In this document: positions 9,367 through 19,381 of the stretch, in pieces | Position numbering within the stretch: the first letter of the stretch is position 1 | How the letters are laid out: each line of letters starts with the position of its first letter | NCBI RefSeq assembly: GCF_010669145.1 | Contig: NZ_CP048632.1 | Location: 1,488,001 to 1,552,000 of the forward strand | Source: Rhizobium oryzihabitans | GTDB lineage: Bacteria; Pseudomonadota; Alphaproteobacteria; Rhizobiales; Rhizobiaceae | Direction of reading: 5' to 3' | Length of the DNA stretch: 64,000 nt | Notes under the pieces: model-generated | Database searches by the model: none | Seen by the model: the letters and a program-made list of their open reading frames with translations, nothing else | Told to the model about the DNA's origin: nothing | Translations under genes and position numbers: made by a program

Positions 9367-11520
9367 TCACCCGGTAATCTTCGAGAAATCCGCAACCGTT
9401 CCCGTAGCTTCGCGGATGGCCTTCAACAGCGCCAGACGGTTTGCACGGATGGCCGCATCCTCGTCGTTCACAAGCACATCCTCGAAGAACTTGTCGACAG
9501 GCGCGCGCAGCGTCGAAAGCGCCTGCATGGCGGAGCGGAAATCTTCCGCTTCGACCGCCTTTGCGGCATCGGCAGAAGCCGTCTTGATCGCCGCATAAAG
9601 CGCCTTTTCGGCATCGAGCTTCAGCAGCTCTTCCGAAACACTGTTCGCCACCACAGTGCCCTTCTTTTCCTCGGCGGCCAGAAGCTGTGTGGCGCGTTTG
9701 GTGCCAGCCAGAAGGTTCTTGCCATCCTCACCGGTGATGAAGGCGGTGAGCGCCTCGACACGGCGGGCGATCATCAGCAGATCATCGGAATCCGGTGTGA
9801 GAACAGCATCAATCAGATCGTAACGGGCGCCGAGGTCGCGGAGGTAGACCTTCAGGCGATCATGGAAGAAGGAGAGAAGATCCGGGTCCTTCACGACGCT
9901 CAAAAGCGGCAGACGTACGTTTTTCTCAAGCAGAATACGCACCACGCCCAGCGCCGCGCGGCGCAGCGCGAAGGGGTCCTTCGAACCCGTCGGCTTTTCA
10001 TCAATCGCCCAGAAGCCGACGAGGGTGTCGAGCTTGTCGGCCAGAGCAACCGTGATGGCCACCTTGTCTGCCGGCAGGCGGTCGGAGGGACCCTGCGGCT
10101 TGTAGTGATCTTCGATGGCCGCCGCGACGCTTTCGTTCTCGCCCTGCAACGCCGCATATTTACGGCCCATCAGGCCCTGAAGCTCGGGGAATTCGCCGAC
10201 GGCTTCGGTGCGCAGGTCGGCTTTCGCCAGCACCACGGCGCGGTCCACCAGAGCAGCATCGGCACCCACAACGGGGGCCAGAGCCTTGGCCAGTTCGCGA
10301 ATACGCGTCACGCGCTGCCCTTGAGTGCCGAGCTTGGCATGGAAGGTCACGTTCAGCGCATCGAGCTTTGCCATGCGCTGGTCGAGCGGCTTTTTGAGAT
10401 CGAGGCCGAATTTTGCAGCCGAACCTTTGAGCGTTTCCAGATCTGGCAGATCGCCCTGGTCGCGGTTCCAGAAATGGCGGGCATCCGACAGGCGGGCGCG
10501 AACGACCTTGCCGTTGCCGTGAATGATTTCCTTGCCGCCGTCGCTTGCCTCGATGTTCGAGATCAGGATGAAACGGTTGGAAAGACCTTCTTCCGCACCC
10601 TGATTGCGGGTGACGAAACACTTCTGATTGGTCTTGATGGTGAGGCGAATGATTTCCGCAGGGATTTGCAGGTAATCCTCCTCGAAGGTGCCCATCAGCA
10701 CCTGCGGCCATTCGACGAGGCCGGAGACTTCTTCCAGCAGGCCTTCATCTTCCACCAGTTCCAGACCGTTGGCGAAAGCGAGATCCTTGGCGTCGTGCAG
10801 GATGATATCCTTGCGGCGTTCGGCATCGAGAATGACCTTCGCCTTTTCGAGGCTCGAGACATAATCTTCGAAACGGCGCACGGTGATCGGGCCGGGTGCA
10901 TGGAAACGATGGCCATAGGTGACGTTGCCGGCGACGATGCCGTCGATCACGAAAGGAATGACCTGGGTTTCATCATGTTCGGGGCCGAACAGGCAGACGA
11001 TGGATTGCAGCGGTCGCACCCAGCGCAGGCTTTCGGAGCCCTTGCCTTCGATGCCGGCATAGCTGGACCCCTTCGGCATGGAGGCCGGGCCGGAGCGCAT
11101 GGATTTCGGCCAGGGGAAGGAACGGATGATGCCGGGCATCACTTCCCCGATGATCTCTTCCGCCGGGCGGCCGGGCTTGTTGATGATGGCGATGTAGAAA
11201 TCGCCCTTCTTCGGATCGGAAACGACCTGCGCTTCCGAAATGTCGTTGAGGCCGGCGCCGCGCAGAAAGCCTTCGATGGCCTTTTCATTGGCGTCGGTGC
11301 GCGGGCCCTTCTTTTCCTCGCGCACATCGGCGGAGCGGGCGTTGAGGCCGCGAATATCCAGCGTCAGGCGGCGCGGCGTCCAATATTCGCGCGCGCCCTC
11401 ATAGGTCAGCCCTCTCTCCACCAAGGCATCGGTGACGAGTTTCTTCAGATCGCCCGCCGCCTTGCGCTGCATGCGGGCGGGGATTTCTTCGGAGCGAAGT
11501 TCAAGCAGAAGATCGGGCAT
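9367..11520 (-). CDS. glyS: Glycyl-tRNA synthetase beta subunit
   Basis: GlyS (717 aa) is the beta chain of the alpha2beta2 bacterial glycyl-tRNA synthetase. It begins with the family signature [18 protein letters not shown] and ends with the anticodon-binding-like domain ([20 protein letters not shown], abridged, and FFEDVLVND). Length is normal. Its partner glyQ lies on the same strand at 16301, about 4.8 kb upstream in transcription order, with four genes between, which is an unusually wide separation. It is co-directional with the DUF2207 gene 98 bp upstream and could be transcribed with it. Confidence 0.97.
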   Translation of the reverse strand: MPDLLLELRSEEIPARMQRKAAGDLKKLVTDALVERGLTYEGAREYWTPRRLTLDIRGLNARSADVREEKKGPRTDANEKAIEGFLRGAGLNDISEAQVVSDPKKGDFYIAIINKPGRPAEEIIGEVMPGIIRSFPWPKSMRSGPASMPKGSSYAGIEGKGSESLRWVRPLQSIVCLFGPEHDETQVIPFVIDGIVAGNVTYGHRFHAPGPITVRRFEDYVSSLEKAKVILDAERRKDIILHDAKDLAFANGLELVEDEGLLEEVSGLVEWPQVLMGTFEEDYLQIPAEIIRLTIKTNQKCFVTRNQGAEEGLSNRFILISNIEASDGGKEIIHGNGKVVRARLSDARHFWNRDQGDLPDLETLKGSAAKFGLDLKKPLDQRMAKLDALNVTFHAKLGTQGQRVTRIRELAKALAPVVGADAALVDRAVVLAKADLRTEAVGEFPELQGLMGRKYAALQGENESVAAAIEDHYKPQGPSDRLPADKVAITVALADKLDTLVGFWAIDEKPTGSKDPFALRRAALGVVRILLEKNVRLPLLSVVKDPDLLSFFHDRLKVYLRDLGARYDLIDAVLTPDSDDLLMIARRVEALTAFITGEDGKNLLAGTKRATQLLAAEEKKGTVVANSVSEELLKLDAEKALYAAIKTASADAAKAVEAEDFRSAMQALSTLRAPVDKFFEDVLVNDEDAAIRANRLALLKAIREATGTVADFSKITG

Positions 11521-11618
11521 GGGATAAGGACTTTAATCTGTTGCAAAAGAGTGTCGCGGACTTAGCAAGACCAGCGGCAAAAGTCACCAGCTATCGGTTA
11601 AATAACAGCCGGCGGGCG

Positions 11619-13555
11619 TTACCAGCCGCCGCCGCCGCCGCCGCCACCGCCGGAGCCGGAAAAACCGCCGCCGCCACCGCCCGAAAAGCTGGAGCCGGAA
11701 GAACTGACGGGCTGGGGAATGGTGGAGGCGATGGTGTTCGCCATGGAGGTGGAAAAGCCGCCGATCCTGTCGCCAAAGCTGCCGTAATTGCTGCCCGCAT
11801 ACCAGCCGGGCGCATAACTTGCAGCAGCGGCACCGGCGGCAGCCGTGGCAAGCCAGGCCTCGAAAGTGCGGCTCCACGGTTTTTCGACGCCGAGCGCCAC
11901 GGCATAGGGCAGCAATGTCTCGAAATGCTGCGGCGACATGGCGGGCGCACCAGCCATGTTCATCCGGTCTTTTTCCGCCAGCGTCAGATAGGTTCGGAGG
12001 CCTTCGATGCCGTCCATCAGCTTGCGGCCGAGCGGCGTCGGCGCGCCCATCAGGAACAGGAACAGCGCGTTGGTCAGCACGATGCCGCCGATGGCGGCCA
12101 GCGCCAGCGACTTGGTATCATGCGTCACATCCAGCAGGATTTGCGTGGCGATGCCGCCAATGGCGGAAAAGGCCACGAAACCGGCAAAGGCCAGCATGAC
12201 GATGCCGCCGATCCGCTTGCGCAGCGGTGCGCCGCGCGAAAACTGGCGACCGATACCGATCGACAGGATGCTGAAGAAGAAGGCGAAAAAGCCGAAGACC
12301 AGCACGGCGGCAATGGCGCTTTCATCCAGATCGCCAAACACCAGCGTCGCGACGATGAGGGCGATGCTGAGGAAGATGCCGAAAACGATGTAACCGGCAT
12401 TGCTGCGGTAATATTTGCCGCGATGTTCTTTCTCTATCGCTGCGCGAAACTGTGTTCCGACCTTTTCGACCTCCGCACCATGGGCCTTGTCGATGGTCAG
12501 CGTCTTGCCAGGGCCGCCGATGGAGGACAGCAGCGTTTTCTGGCCGGTCGGCAGATCGGCAGCGGTCGCCTTTTCCGTGCGGCGAATGACGATGGCGTTC
12601 TTCAAGTCCTCCAGAACGACATAACCCTTCACCGCCAGATCAAGCGCCGAGGCAGAGAGCGCCGTCCAGCCGGCACCCGAAAAACCCCTGTTATCGACAT
12701 AGTTGACCAGAGCCGGCGAAAGCCCTCCGGCGCATCCCAGCGCGGCACGACCACGCCCTTCGCCGGATCGCGGCCGACGGCGAACCAGGCGCGCAGGTAA
12801 TAAAGCAGCACGACGAAAAGCCCGCCGCCCGAAAGGAGGATGGCGAGATTATCCCGCAGCCACCAGCCCGCCGCCTGTGAGGTGTCGGGTGCTGCAATGG
12901 CGCCCTTGGGGAGCTTGACGGCGACCGTCATGCCCTCGCCCACTGTGAAGGGGCGGGTGGAGGCGAAGAATACCTCGTTACCTTCGTTCAGAATGCGCGC
13001 ATCCTTGCCCTTCGCACCCAGAGGACCGGTGAAGACGGCCGTATCTGTCGCCCTGATGCCCTGCGGCAGCGTGATGGTGGCGGAAATCTCGCCCATGGGG
13101 AATTGCCAGCCATTGCCGGTGACGTTCCAGGTCAGCTCGTCATAATCGCTGAAATAACGGATCTGCCGGGCAGTGGTGTAGGTTATCTGGAAGATATGCT
13201 CGCCGGTCGGCAGAAAACGCTCGGCGCTGCCGGTATAGATGCGGATGCCGCCATCGATATTCTCGGTGCGCCAGTTTTCCGGCGCGCCATCGCGCTCTAC
13301 TGAAACGACGTTGAAATCCACCTTGGTGCGGCGATTATTGGCATCCAGCGCATAAAGCGGGAAATCGCGAAATATGCCGCGTTTGATGTTCTGGCCTTCG
13401 GCACGGGCGGTGATGGTTTCCGTCACCGTCAGCTTTCCATCCGCCGCCACCTCGATGACGGAATGGTAGGAGCGGATGAATTCCTCCGCGAAGGCCGGGA
13501 AGGTCGCGCCCAGGAAGACGAACAGCGCGAGAAGTCTTGCGGCGATGGTCTTCAC
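11619..13555 (-). CDS. DUF2207 membrane protein, Gly-rich C-terminus (frameshifted as sequenced)
   Basis: Read through one inferred missing base, this is a 645-aa protein: signal peptide (1-23), extracytoplasmic DUF2207 domain, a membrane helix (about 245-265), further helices around 400-480, and a tail of serine and long glycine runs. The reading frame breaks at about 12718, in an A-run on the plus strand; the N-terminal frame then goes off-family after WDAPEGF while the next frame continues with PALVNYVDNRGFSGAGW. It may work with the LemA protein encoded at 15137, a pairing seen in many bacteria. The biochemical function of the family is unknown. Confidence 0.85.
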
Positions 13556-13620
13556 GGGCGGTTCTCCTTAAGGGAATGGAGCGTTTCCGGTTTCAAGTGA
13601 TGATGCGCAGCACGGTCATT

Positions 13621-13753
13621 CCGTCATACCGGTCCCCGGATCAAGTCCGAGGATGACCCGGTATCCAGCAGCTGCGCGTCTGCGCGGCTTGAAGAGTCTT
13701 TCGCGATCAAGGACTTGACCGCGCTGGATTCCGGCTCAAGGCCGGAATGACGG
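13621..13753. repeat. Mosaic hairpin repeat, family A (copy 3)
   Basis: This 133-bp copy lies between the DUF2207 gene and aroA. The right arm is TTCCGGC, loop TCAAG, GCCGGAA followed by TGACGG. The left arm is composite: an outer ATACCGG ... CCGGTAT stem encloses a second small hairpin (CGGA, loop TCAAG, TCCG), as if one module had been inserted in another. The core has GCGCGTCTGCGC as in copy 1. Confidence 0.8.
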
Positions 13754-13771
13754 AAAACCAATACCGTTCTT

Positions 13772-15049
13772 CTAATGCTGCGGCTCGGCAGCGCTTTCCT
13801 TTTCCGTGTACTCGACGCCGAGCGAGGCGAGCTCTTTCCAGTAAGCCGGGTAGGTCTTGCCTACGCAGGCAGGGTTCTGGATAGCGATTCCACCGATCTT
13901 CAGCGCCGCCAGCGCAAAGCTCATGGCGATGCGGTGGTCGGCAAAAGTGTCGATGGAGGCCTTGACCGTCTGGCCCGCAAGAGCCGGATCAGAATGCACG
14001 ATCAGGTCGTCGCCTTCCTCATGTGCCAGACCGTTACGGATTTCGTTGAGGCCCAGCGAGACGGCGCGGATACGGTCGCATTCCTTGACGCGCAGATTGG
14101 CGATGCCGACGAAGCGCACCGGCGTTTCGTTGAAGGCGGCGAGAACCGCGATGGTCGGAATGGCGTCCTGCATCTGCGAACCGTCGATTTCGGCGGGCAA
14201 ATGCGGAAACTTCGCCATGACCTCGTAGGCCTTGGCATCCGGCTGGGTGAACTTATCGGCCGGCGTGCCGATATCGATCGCGCCGCCAGTCAGCAGTTCC
14301 GCGCCCCAGAGATAGGTGGCGGCGGAGGCATCCGGCTCGATGTGGAAATCGGTCGCCGTGTAACCCGTCGGATGCACGCGCCAGATGGCGTTGCTGACCC
14401 GCTCCACCTTCGCGCCAAAAGCTTCCATGGCCGAGGTGGTGAGATCGATATAGCCCTTGGCGCCGATTTCCTCGCCCTTGAGGATGATATCGACAGGCTT
14501 GTCGCCGCAGGCGGCCGCCATCAGAAGTGCCGACACATATTGGCTGGAGAGGTTGGCATCGATGGTGACGCTGCCCTCCGGGAACCCTGTGCCCTTGCCG
14601 CAGACGGTGACGGGCGGGCAACCGGTTGGCGCTTCCGCCTCGACGCCGAGGGAGCGCAGGGCCTCCACCAGCGGCATGATCGGGCGTTTGCGCATGTGCT
14701 CGTCGCCATCAATGATGACGGCGCCATCCACAAGTGCGGCAGCAGCGGTGAGGAAGCGCGTGGCGGTGCCGGCATTGCCGAGGAAAAGCGGCTTTTCCGG
14801 CTGCTGAAGTACACCCGTGCCTTCCACCACGAAGGTGGTGGCATCAGGCTCGGTTACCTTGACGCCCATCTCGCGCAGGGCTTCGGCCATATAAAGCGTG
14901 TCGTCGCTTTTCAGTGCGCCGGTCAACCGGCTTTTGCCCCTGGCAAGACCAGCCAGGAGAAGCGCACGGTTGGTGATGGATTTGGAGCCGGGCGGCTCGA
15001 CCTTGCCGGAAAGCGGGTGGTCGGGCGGGGTGATGGTCAGTTCGATCAT
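13772..15049 (-). CDS. aroA: EPSP synthase (3-phosphoshikimate 1-carboxyvinyltransferase)
   Basis: This 425-aa enzyme joins PEP and shikimate-3-phosphate in aromatic amino acid synthesis. Visible motifs are PPGSKSITNRALLLAGLA (15-33 region), LFLGNAGTATRFL, EHMRKRPIMPL, SSQYVSALLMAA, KECDRIRA and DTFADHRIAMSFALAAL. The GNAGTA loop is of the class I kind, unlike the GNAAT loop of the CP4-type class II enzyme found in agrobacteria, so this may be a second aroA. It sits between lemA and the DUF2207 gene rather than beside cmk or pheA, so its physiological role is less certain. Confidence 0.9.
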   Translation of the reverse strand: MIELTITPPDHPLSGKVEPPGSKSITNRALLLAGLARGKSRLTGALKSDDTLYMAEALREMGVKVTEPDATTFVVEGTGVLQQPEKPLFLGNAGTATRFLTAAAALVDGAVIIDGDEHMRKRPIMPLVEALRSLGVEAEAPTGCPPVTVCGKGTGFPEGSVTIDANLSSQYVSALLMAAACGDKPVDIILKGEEIGAKGYIDLTTSAMEAFGAKVERVSNAIWRVHPTGYTATDFHIEPDASAATYLWGAELLTGGAIDIGTPADKFTQPDAKAYEVMAKFPHLPAEIDGSQMQDAIPTIAVLAAFNETPVRFVGIANLRVKECDRIRAVSLGLNEIRNGLAHEEGDDLIVHSDPALAGQTVKASIDTFADHRIAMSFALAALKIGGIAIQNPACVGKTYPAYWKELASLGVEYTEKESAAEPQH

Positions 15050-15136
15050 GATTGTCGTCTTGTCAAAGAATGCGGCGCGGGGCCGGATTATCGGAATTTG
15101 AACGGAAGGTCTTAAGCCGCCGCGGGAACAGTGCGC

Positions 15137-15688
15137 TTAGAATTTCACTGTCGGCACGGCGCGGTCGGCCGGGTTCTCGATCTCGAAATACGGCGCCTTG
15201 GCAAAACCGAACTGGCCTGCGACCAGATTGGAGGGGAAGCTTTCCACCTTGACGTTGAGATCGCGGGCGGCGCCATTGTAATAACGGCGCGACATCTGGA
15301 TTTCGCCTTCGATGGTTTCCAGCGAACGCTGCAATTCCAGAAAGTTCGTATTGGCCTTGAGATCGGGATAGGCTTCGGCAAGCGCGAAGAGCTTGCCGAG
15401 CGCCTGCGATAGCAGCCCTTCCGCCTGGGCGCGACCTTCGACATCGCCCGCCGGCACGGCCTGTGCCCGGTTGCGCATGGCGATCACCTCCTCGAAGGTG
15501 CTCTTTTCATGCGCCGCGTAACCCTTCACGGTCTCGATGAGGTTGGGAATGAGATCGGCGCGGCGCTTCAGCTGCACGTCGATGCCCGACCACGCCTCTT
15601 CCTTCATCTGCCGCGCCTTGACGAGGCCGTTATAGATGAAGACGACATAAAGCGCGATTGCCGCGATGATTGCCAGCGTGATGAACAT
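15137..15688 (-). CDS. LemA family protein
   Basis: This 183-aa protein has one N-terminal membrane helix (2-20, FITLAIIAAIALYVVFIYN) followed by the four-helix LemA domain with the hallmark AWSGIDVQLKRRADLIPNL (abridged, about 35-53) and ETVKGYAAHE. LemA proteins are membrane-anchored with an outward N-terminal tip and poorly defined roles. The nearby DUF2207 gene on the same strand is a frequent partner, here split from it by aroA. The whole block is co-directional, with 87 bp between this stop and the aroA start. Confidence 0.92.
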   Translation of the reverse strand: MFITLAIIAAIALYVVFIYNGLVKARQMKEEAWSGIDVQLKRRADLIPNLIETVKGYAAHEKSTFEEVIAMRNRAQAVPAGDVEGRAQAEGLLSQALGKLFALAEAYPDLKANTNFLELQRSLETIEGEIQMSRRYYNGAARDLNVKVESFPSNLVAGQFGFAKAPYFEIENPADRAVPTVKF

Positions 15689-15809
15689 GAATTGCGATTC
15701 CCAGCTTCGTTGCGCGCACGATAGCCGCTCATTACCGCAAAGTCATGGGGCTTCGCTCATTCTGTCCGTTTTTGCCGGGAGGGTACAAGCTCAGGGAAGT
15801 AAACATCCG

Positions 15810-16190
15810 TCATTTGTGAAAAACGGTACAATACAACCTCAGCCCGGATACCTTGCGCACAAAAAGAGTATAGGAGGCGAGCCTGAAGCCGCGTTCGGCC
15901 CAATATGCCTTGTTTTCCTCTAGATGGTTCCAGCCATCTATTCTCCAGCTGAGGTCGTTCGTATTGCGTGTATAATGCATTCGGACAAGGGCACTTCCCA
16001 CATCGAGGGTTCGCTGGCCACTATCCTTGCAATCCATGCGAGTGACGATCATTCCGAGCGAATGCAGCTTGTTGGCGCGGGGAAACGCATCCTTGCCACT
16101 CATCCATTCAGTCGTTTCGGCAACGGCCGCATTGCCGAGAAGACATCCAAGCGTCAATACAAGCAAAAAACGTAAGCTTCTAATATTCAT
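15810..16190 (-). CDS. Small secreted protein of unknown function
   Basis: This 126-aa protein has a signal peptide (MNIRSLRFLLVLTLGCLLGNAAVAE) and a mature part with two cysteines (MDCKD, LYCTV) that could form a disulfide. I recognise no family. The ATG at 16190 starts the signal peptide; a TTG four codons earlier is possible and neither has a strong ribosome site. The gene and its flanks (15780-16290) have lower G+C and different codon use from their neighbours, which hints at acquisition or fast evolution. Confidence 0.6.
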   Translation of the reverse strand: MNIRSLRFLLVLTLGCLLGNAAVAETTEWMSGKDAFPRANKLHSLGMIVTRMDCKDSGQRTLDVGSALVRMHYTRNTNDLSWRIDGWNHLEENKAYWAERGFRLASYTLFVRKVSGLRLYCTVFHK

Positions 16191-16236
16191 AATCAAATCC
16201 AAGGTGATTTTTCACCGGAACAATCAACACAAAATA

Positions 16237-16259
16237 AAAGGCCGTCAAGAACGGCCTTT
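16237..16259 (-). terminator. Intrinsic terminator of glyQ
   Basis: AAAGGCCGT (16237-16245) and ACGGCCTTT (16251-16259) form a 9-bp stem with a five-base loop. On the minus strand it is followed by TTATTTTG. It lies about 40 bases after the glyQ stop codon. Confidence 0.9.
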
Positions 16260-16300
16260 CAAATTCAATAAAATCTTCGGTGCGAACCTTCCTCCAAAAA

Positions 16301-17263
16301 TCAGGCGGCCCTGTTCCAGTTCAGCCCGCCCGCGTCCGTCAGCAGGAAGGCCTCGCCGCAGGCTTTCGCCAGCGTGCGCACGCGCAGGATGTAGCTCTGG
16401 CGTTCCGTCACCGATATCACACCGCGCGCATCCAGAAGGTTGAAAACGTGGCTGGCCTTGATGCACTGGTCATAGGCCGGGAACACGCATTTGTGCAGGC
16501 GCTGATTATCATCATCACCGGGCGCACCGGCAGCGAGAAGCGCCTGGCATTCCTTTTCGGCGTCGATGAAATGGCGATGCAGCATGGCTGTATCGGCAAA
16601 TTCGAAGTTATGACGGGAATATTCCTGCTCGGCCTGCAGGAAGACGTCGCCATAAGAAATCTTCTCTTCGCCTTCGCGGCCGTTGAAGTTCAGGTCATAA
16701 ACATTATCAACGCCCTGAACATACATGGCCAGCCGCTCCAGACCGTAGGTCAGCTCGCCCGCAACCGGCGAGCACTCGATGCCGCAGACCTGCTGAAAAT
16801 AAGTGAATTGCGAGACTTCCATGCCGTCGCACCAGCATTCCCAGCCGAGACCCCAGGCGCCGAGCGTCGGGCTTTCCCAGTCGTCTTCAACGAAGCGCAC
16901 ATCGTGCAGCAGCGGATCGAGGCCGATCGCCTTCAGCGAACCGAGATAGAGTTCCTGCAGGTTGGAAGGGTTGGGCTTCAGAATGACCTGATATTGGTAA
17001 TAATGCTGCAGACGGTTGGGGTTTTCCCCGTAACGACCGTCGGACGGGCGGCGCGACGGCTGCACATAGGCGGCCTTCCACGGCTTCGGCCCGAGTGCAC
17101 GCAGCGTCGTTGCCGGATGAAACGTACCCGCGCCCACTTCCATATCGTAGGGCTGCAGCACCGCGCAGCCCTTATCGGCCCAGTAATTGTGCAGCGTCAG
17201 GATGAGCGCCTGAAAGGAACGCTTCGGGTTCATATGGTCTGGAATATCGGTCATTGCAGTCAT
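16301..17263 (-). CDS. glyQ: Glycyl-tRNA synthetase alpha subunit
   Basis: GlyQ (320 aa) is the catalytic alpha chain. Diagnostic are [37 protein letters not shown] (abridged), [20 protein letters not shown] (abridged) and [19 protein letters not shown]. The ATG at 17263 gives [11 protein letters not shown] 17254 is an alternative. Neither has a good Shine-Dalgarno sequence. A 16-bp perfect palindrome lies 18 bases upstream at 17281. It follows the S49 peptidase and the 64-aa protein on the same strand, and has its own terminator, so glyS is transcribed separately. Confidence 0.97.
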   Translation of the reverse strand: MTAMTDIPDHMNPKRSFQALILTLHNYWADKGCAVLQPYDMEVGAGTFHPATTLRALGPKPWKAAYVQPSRRPSDGRYGENPNRLQHYYQYQVILKPNPSNLQELYLGSLKAIGLDPLLHDVRFVEDDWESPTLGAWGLGWECWCDGMEVSQFTYFQQVCGIECSPVAGELTYGLERLAMYVQGVDNVYDLNFNGREGEEKISYGDVFLQAEQEYSRHNFEFADTAMLHRHFIDAEKECQALLAAGAPGDDDNQRLHKCVFPAYDQCIKASHVFNLLDARGVISVTERQSYILRVRTLAKACGEAFLLTDAGGLNWNRAA

Positions 17264-17280
17264 CGCGGCGTTAGGAGGAC

Positions 17281-17296
17281 AAGTAAGTACTTACTT
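17281..17296. promoter_or_regulatory. 16-bp perfect palindrome upstream of glyQ
   Basis: AAGTAAGTACTTACTT is its own reverse complement and is followed by one more ACTT unit, so it is part of a TTAC tetranucleotide array. It lies 18 bp before the glyQ start codon and about 68 bp after the stop of the 64-aa protein gene. Such symmetry suits a dimeric repressor operator, TetR-like in appearance, but no regulator gene is adjacent and this is inference only. Confidence 0.4.
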
Positions 17297-17363
17297 ACTT
17301 CGGATGCGGACTGGTGCCACGGCATCGCCTGAGGGTCAAGGTTTTATGCGTGGAGGCGCCGCC

Positions 17364-17558
17364 TTACGCCTCATCCTCGCGCTTCACGCGATATTCGCCG
17401 GTTTCCGGGTCCTTGATCAGGGTGCCAATGGCGCCGGTCTCGCGTTCTTTCTCGCGCTGTTTCGATTTCGCCGAAAGCTTTTCGGCATCGCGAACGAAGC
17501 GGCGGTAGAGGATGACCGATCCCACCACCAGTAGAAGAATTGTAATCAGCTGCGCCAT
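17364..17558 (-). CDS. 64-aa single-pass membrane protein
   Basis: The peptide has an N-terminal membrane helix (about 3-20, LITILLLVVGSVILYRRF) and a charged cytoplasmic tail rich in Lys, Arg and Glu ending in VKREDEA. It starts 20 bp after the S49 peptidase stop codon on the same strand, with AGGGCC just before the ATG, so the two are probably co-transcribed. I recognise no family. Its position suggests a small partner of the peptidase. Confidence 0.7.
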   Translation of the reverse strand: MAQLITILLLVVGSVILYRRFVRDAEKLSAKSKQREKERETGAIGTLIKDPETGEYRVKREDEA

Positions 17559-17578
17559 AAGGCCCTATTCCTGCGACA

Positions 17579-18445
17579 TCATAGACCGAAACGCGACCAC
17601 AATGCCTTTTCTTCGGCGACCTCCGCAAGTCCCGAGACGGCCCCTGCGGCCAGCCTTTCGGCATTGACGTCCAGCGCCGCATTGACGCCCGGCACCTTTT
17701 TACCGAACAGCGAGCGCCCGCCGGTAACGAGCTGCAGCTTGACCTTTTCGCCGAAGCGGCGGCGCAGAATGTCCCTCATGTCGCCCAGCCCGTCGATCAG
17801 GCCGAGGTCGAGACCACGCATGCCGGTCCAGAACAGGCCGGAGAAGAGCGTCTCATCGTCCTTCAGTTTCGAGCCGCGACGCATCTTGACCATATCGATG
17901 AAAACATTGTGGATTTCGACCTGGAGCGACTTCAGATATTCGATATCGCCTTCCTTTTCCGGCTGGAAGGGATCGAGGATCGCCTTGTTCTCGCCGGCTG
18001 TATAGACGCGGCGCTCAACGCCGATCTTCCGCAGCATTTCCGGAAAACCGAAACCGCCCGAGACGACACCAATCGAACCGACAATGGAGGTAGGGTCGGC
18101 GATGATCTCGTCGCCGGCAAGCGCGATCATGTAGCCACCGGAGGCCGCCACGTCTTCCACGAAGATCAGGACCTTCTTTTCCTTTTCCTCGGCAAGCTGA
18201 CGGATGCGATTATAGATCATCCGCGCCTGCACCGGCGAGCCGCCGGGAGAGTTGAGCGAAATGGCAACGGCCGGCGCGTCCTTGATGGCAAAGGCTTTTT
18301 CAAGCAGAGGCGCGTAGGAGGCGAGATTGAGAGCGGGGCGAAACTGGTTGCCGCCCGCCATGATGGCGCCATGCATGCGCACGACCGGGATGACGAGTTC
18401 TTTTTTGCGAAAGCGTTTCGGTACCAGATACTTCAGAAAACCCAC
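17579..18445 (-). CDS. S49 family peptidase (SppA/SohB-like)
   Basis: This 288-aa serine protease resembles short SppA/SohB enzymes that cleave signal peptides or membrane protein fragments. The nucleophile is likely Ser102 in ASGGY (101-105) and the general-base lysine Lys154 in GENKAILDPF; ISLNSPGG (62-69) is the substrate-cleft motif. There is no long N-terminal signal anchor, so membrane attachment is uncertain. The start is GTG at 18445 with GAGGATTGAG in front. It heads a minus-strand group with the 64-aa protein and glyQ. Confidence 0.92.
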   Translation of the reverse strand: MGFLKYLVPKRFRKKELVIPVVRMHGAIMAGGNQFRPALNLASYAPLLEKAFAIKDAPAVAISLNSPGGSPVQARMIYNRIRQLAEEKEKKVLIFVEDVAASGGYMIALAGDEIIADPTSIVGSIGVVSGGFGFPEMLRKIGVERRVYTAGENKAILDPFQPEKEGDIEYLKSLQVEIHNVFIDMVKMRRGSKLKDDETLFSGLFWTGMRGLDLGLIDGLGDMRDILRRRFGEKVKLQLVTGGRSLFGKKVPGVNAALDVNAERLAAGAVSGLAEVAEEKALWSRFGL

Positions 18446-18535
18446 AACTCAATCCTCGCAGCAATTGCCTGTTGGTCAGGCATGTATGTATCGCCCGGGA
18501 AAACGCAATGGTTTAGGCCCGTCGGAACCGCGATT

Positions 18536-19381
18536 TTATAGGCCCGGCCTGATTGCCTTTACATTACGGCGATAGGCGGTGCGGCCATTGTTCAGGTCAT
18601 CCACGAGGGGCGTGAAGGCGTGGCTGTCGGCCTCATGCATGACGAGCGGTGCCCGGAACGATAGCTTCGCGCGCGACCCTTGATGGCCGTGACGAGCATG
18701 CGCACCGCATCTTCCCCGGGCGCGGATGGATGAGGGTTATCTCCATGCCGCCGAAGCGGCTGCCGCAGGCAGCGATGATTTCCGCCACCGATTGCGGCCG
18801 TGAAATCAGGGAAAGCTGCCCACCCGGAACCATGATTGCACCCGCGGTCCTGATCCAGTCCTCGAACAGGCCCTCCGTCATGGCGTGGGCCTCGGCCTTC
18901 AGGGCATCGGGCGTGCGTCGGTCGCCCGCATCGTTATAGGGCGGGTTCATGATGACGTGGTGGAAATACCCGTCCGGCAGACCAGCTTCGATGCGCGCCT
19001 TGGCACGCAGGGTCACATCGGCCTCGCGCACGTCGATACGGCCGGAAAAGGCAGCGTTTTCCGCCAATGCGAGACTGCGGCGGGCAAATTCCGCCATTTC
19101 CGGCGAGCGCTCGTAAAGCGTCACTTGCGCCTTTTCGAGCCGGGCTGCGACCGCAAAGCCCGCCGCACCCGCGCCGGCGCCGAGATCGGCGATCCGGCAG
19201 GCGCGATCATCAGCCACCAGCGAGGCCAGAAGCATGGCGTCCATGCCAGCCCGATGCCCCTGCCCTTCGGCTGGAGAATGTGGAACCGGCCCCGGTGAAA
19301 TGCATCAATGGTTTCGGAAATATCGCCGCCCACCGTCTCGTCAAGCCTCTTCGTTGCGCAACTCGTCACCCAGCCCGGCAT
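18536..19381 (-). CDS. TrmN6/RsmC-like SAM methyltransferase (three frameshifts as sequenced)
   Basis: The pieces together form an about 280-aa class I methyltransferase: N-terminal GGDISETIDAFHRGRFHILQ (abridged), SAM loop IADLGAGAGAAGFA, and the N6-adenine motif NPPYND, which suits tRNA1(Val) A37 or rRNA guanine/adenine methylation (YfiC/TrmN6 type). Frames break near 19256, 18715 and 18678; adding one base to a C- or G-run at each restores the family sequence to the TAA at 18536. The start overlaps the end of the DUF2007 gene by about 40 bp (ATG 19381; GTG 19369 is also possible). As given it cannot encode a full protein. Confidence 0.75.

Noticed and set aside
9138..9395. An 86-residue N-terminal extension of the DUF523 protein
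   Set aside because: It only translates the intergenic family B repeat; a good start exists at 9137.
9304..11565. A 753-codon open frame on the plus strand opposite glyS
   Set aside because: It is the exact antisense of a conserved glyS gene; high G+C leaves long open antisense frames. No family resemblance or ribosome site.
12629..12632. The DUF2207 gene as two overlapping genes
   Set aside because: Adding one base fuses them into one family-length protein; the second piece alone has no plausible start.
13622..13752. Family A repeat as an insertion sequence remnant
   Set aside because: No transposase fragment or target duplication is visible; the structure is purely hairpin modules.
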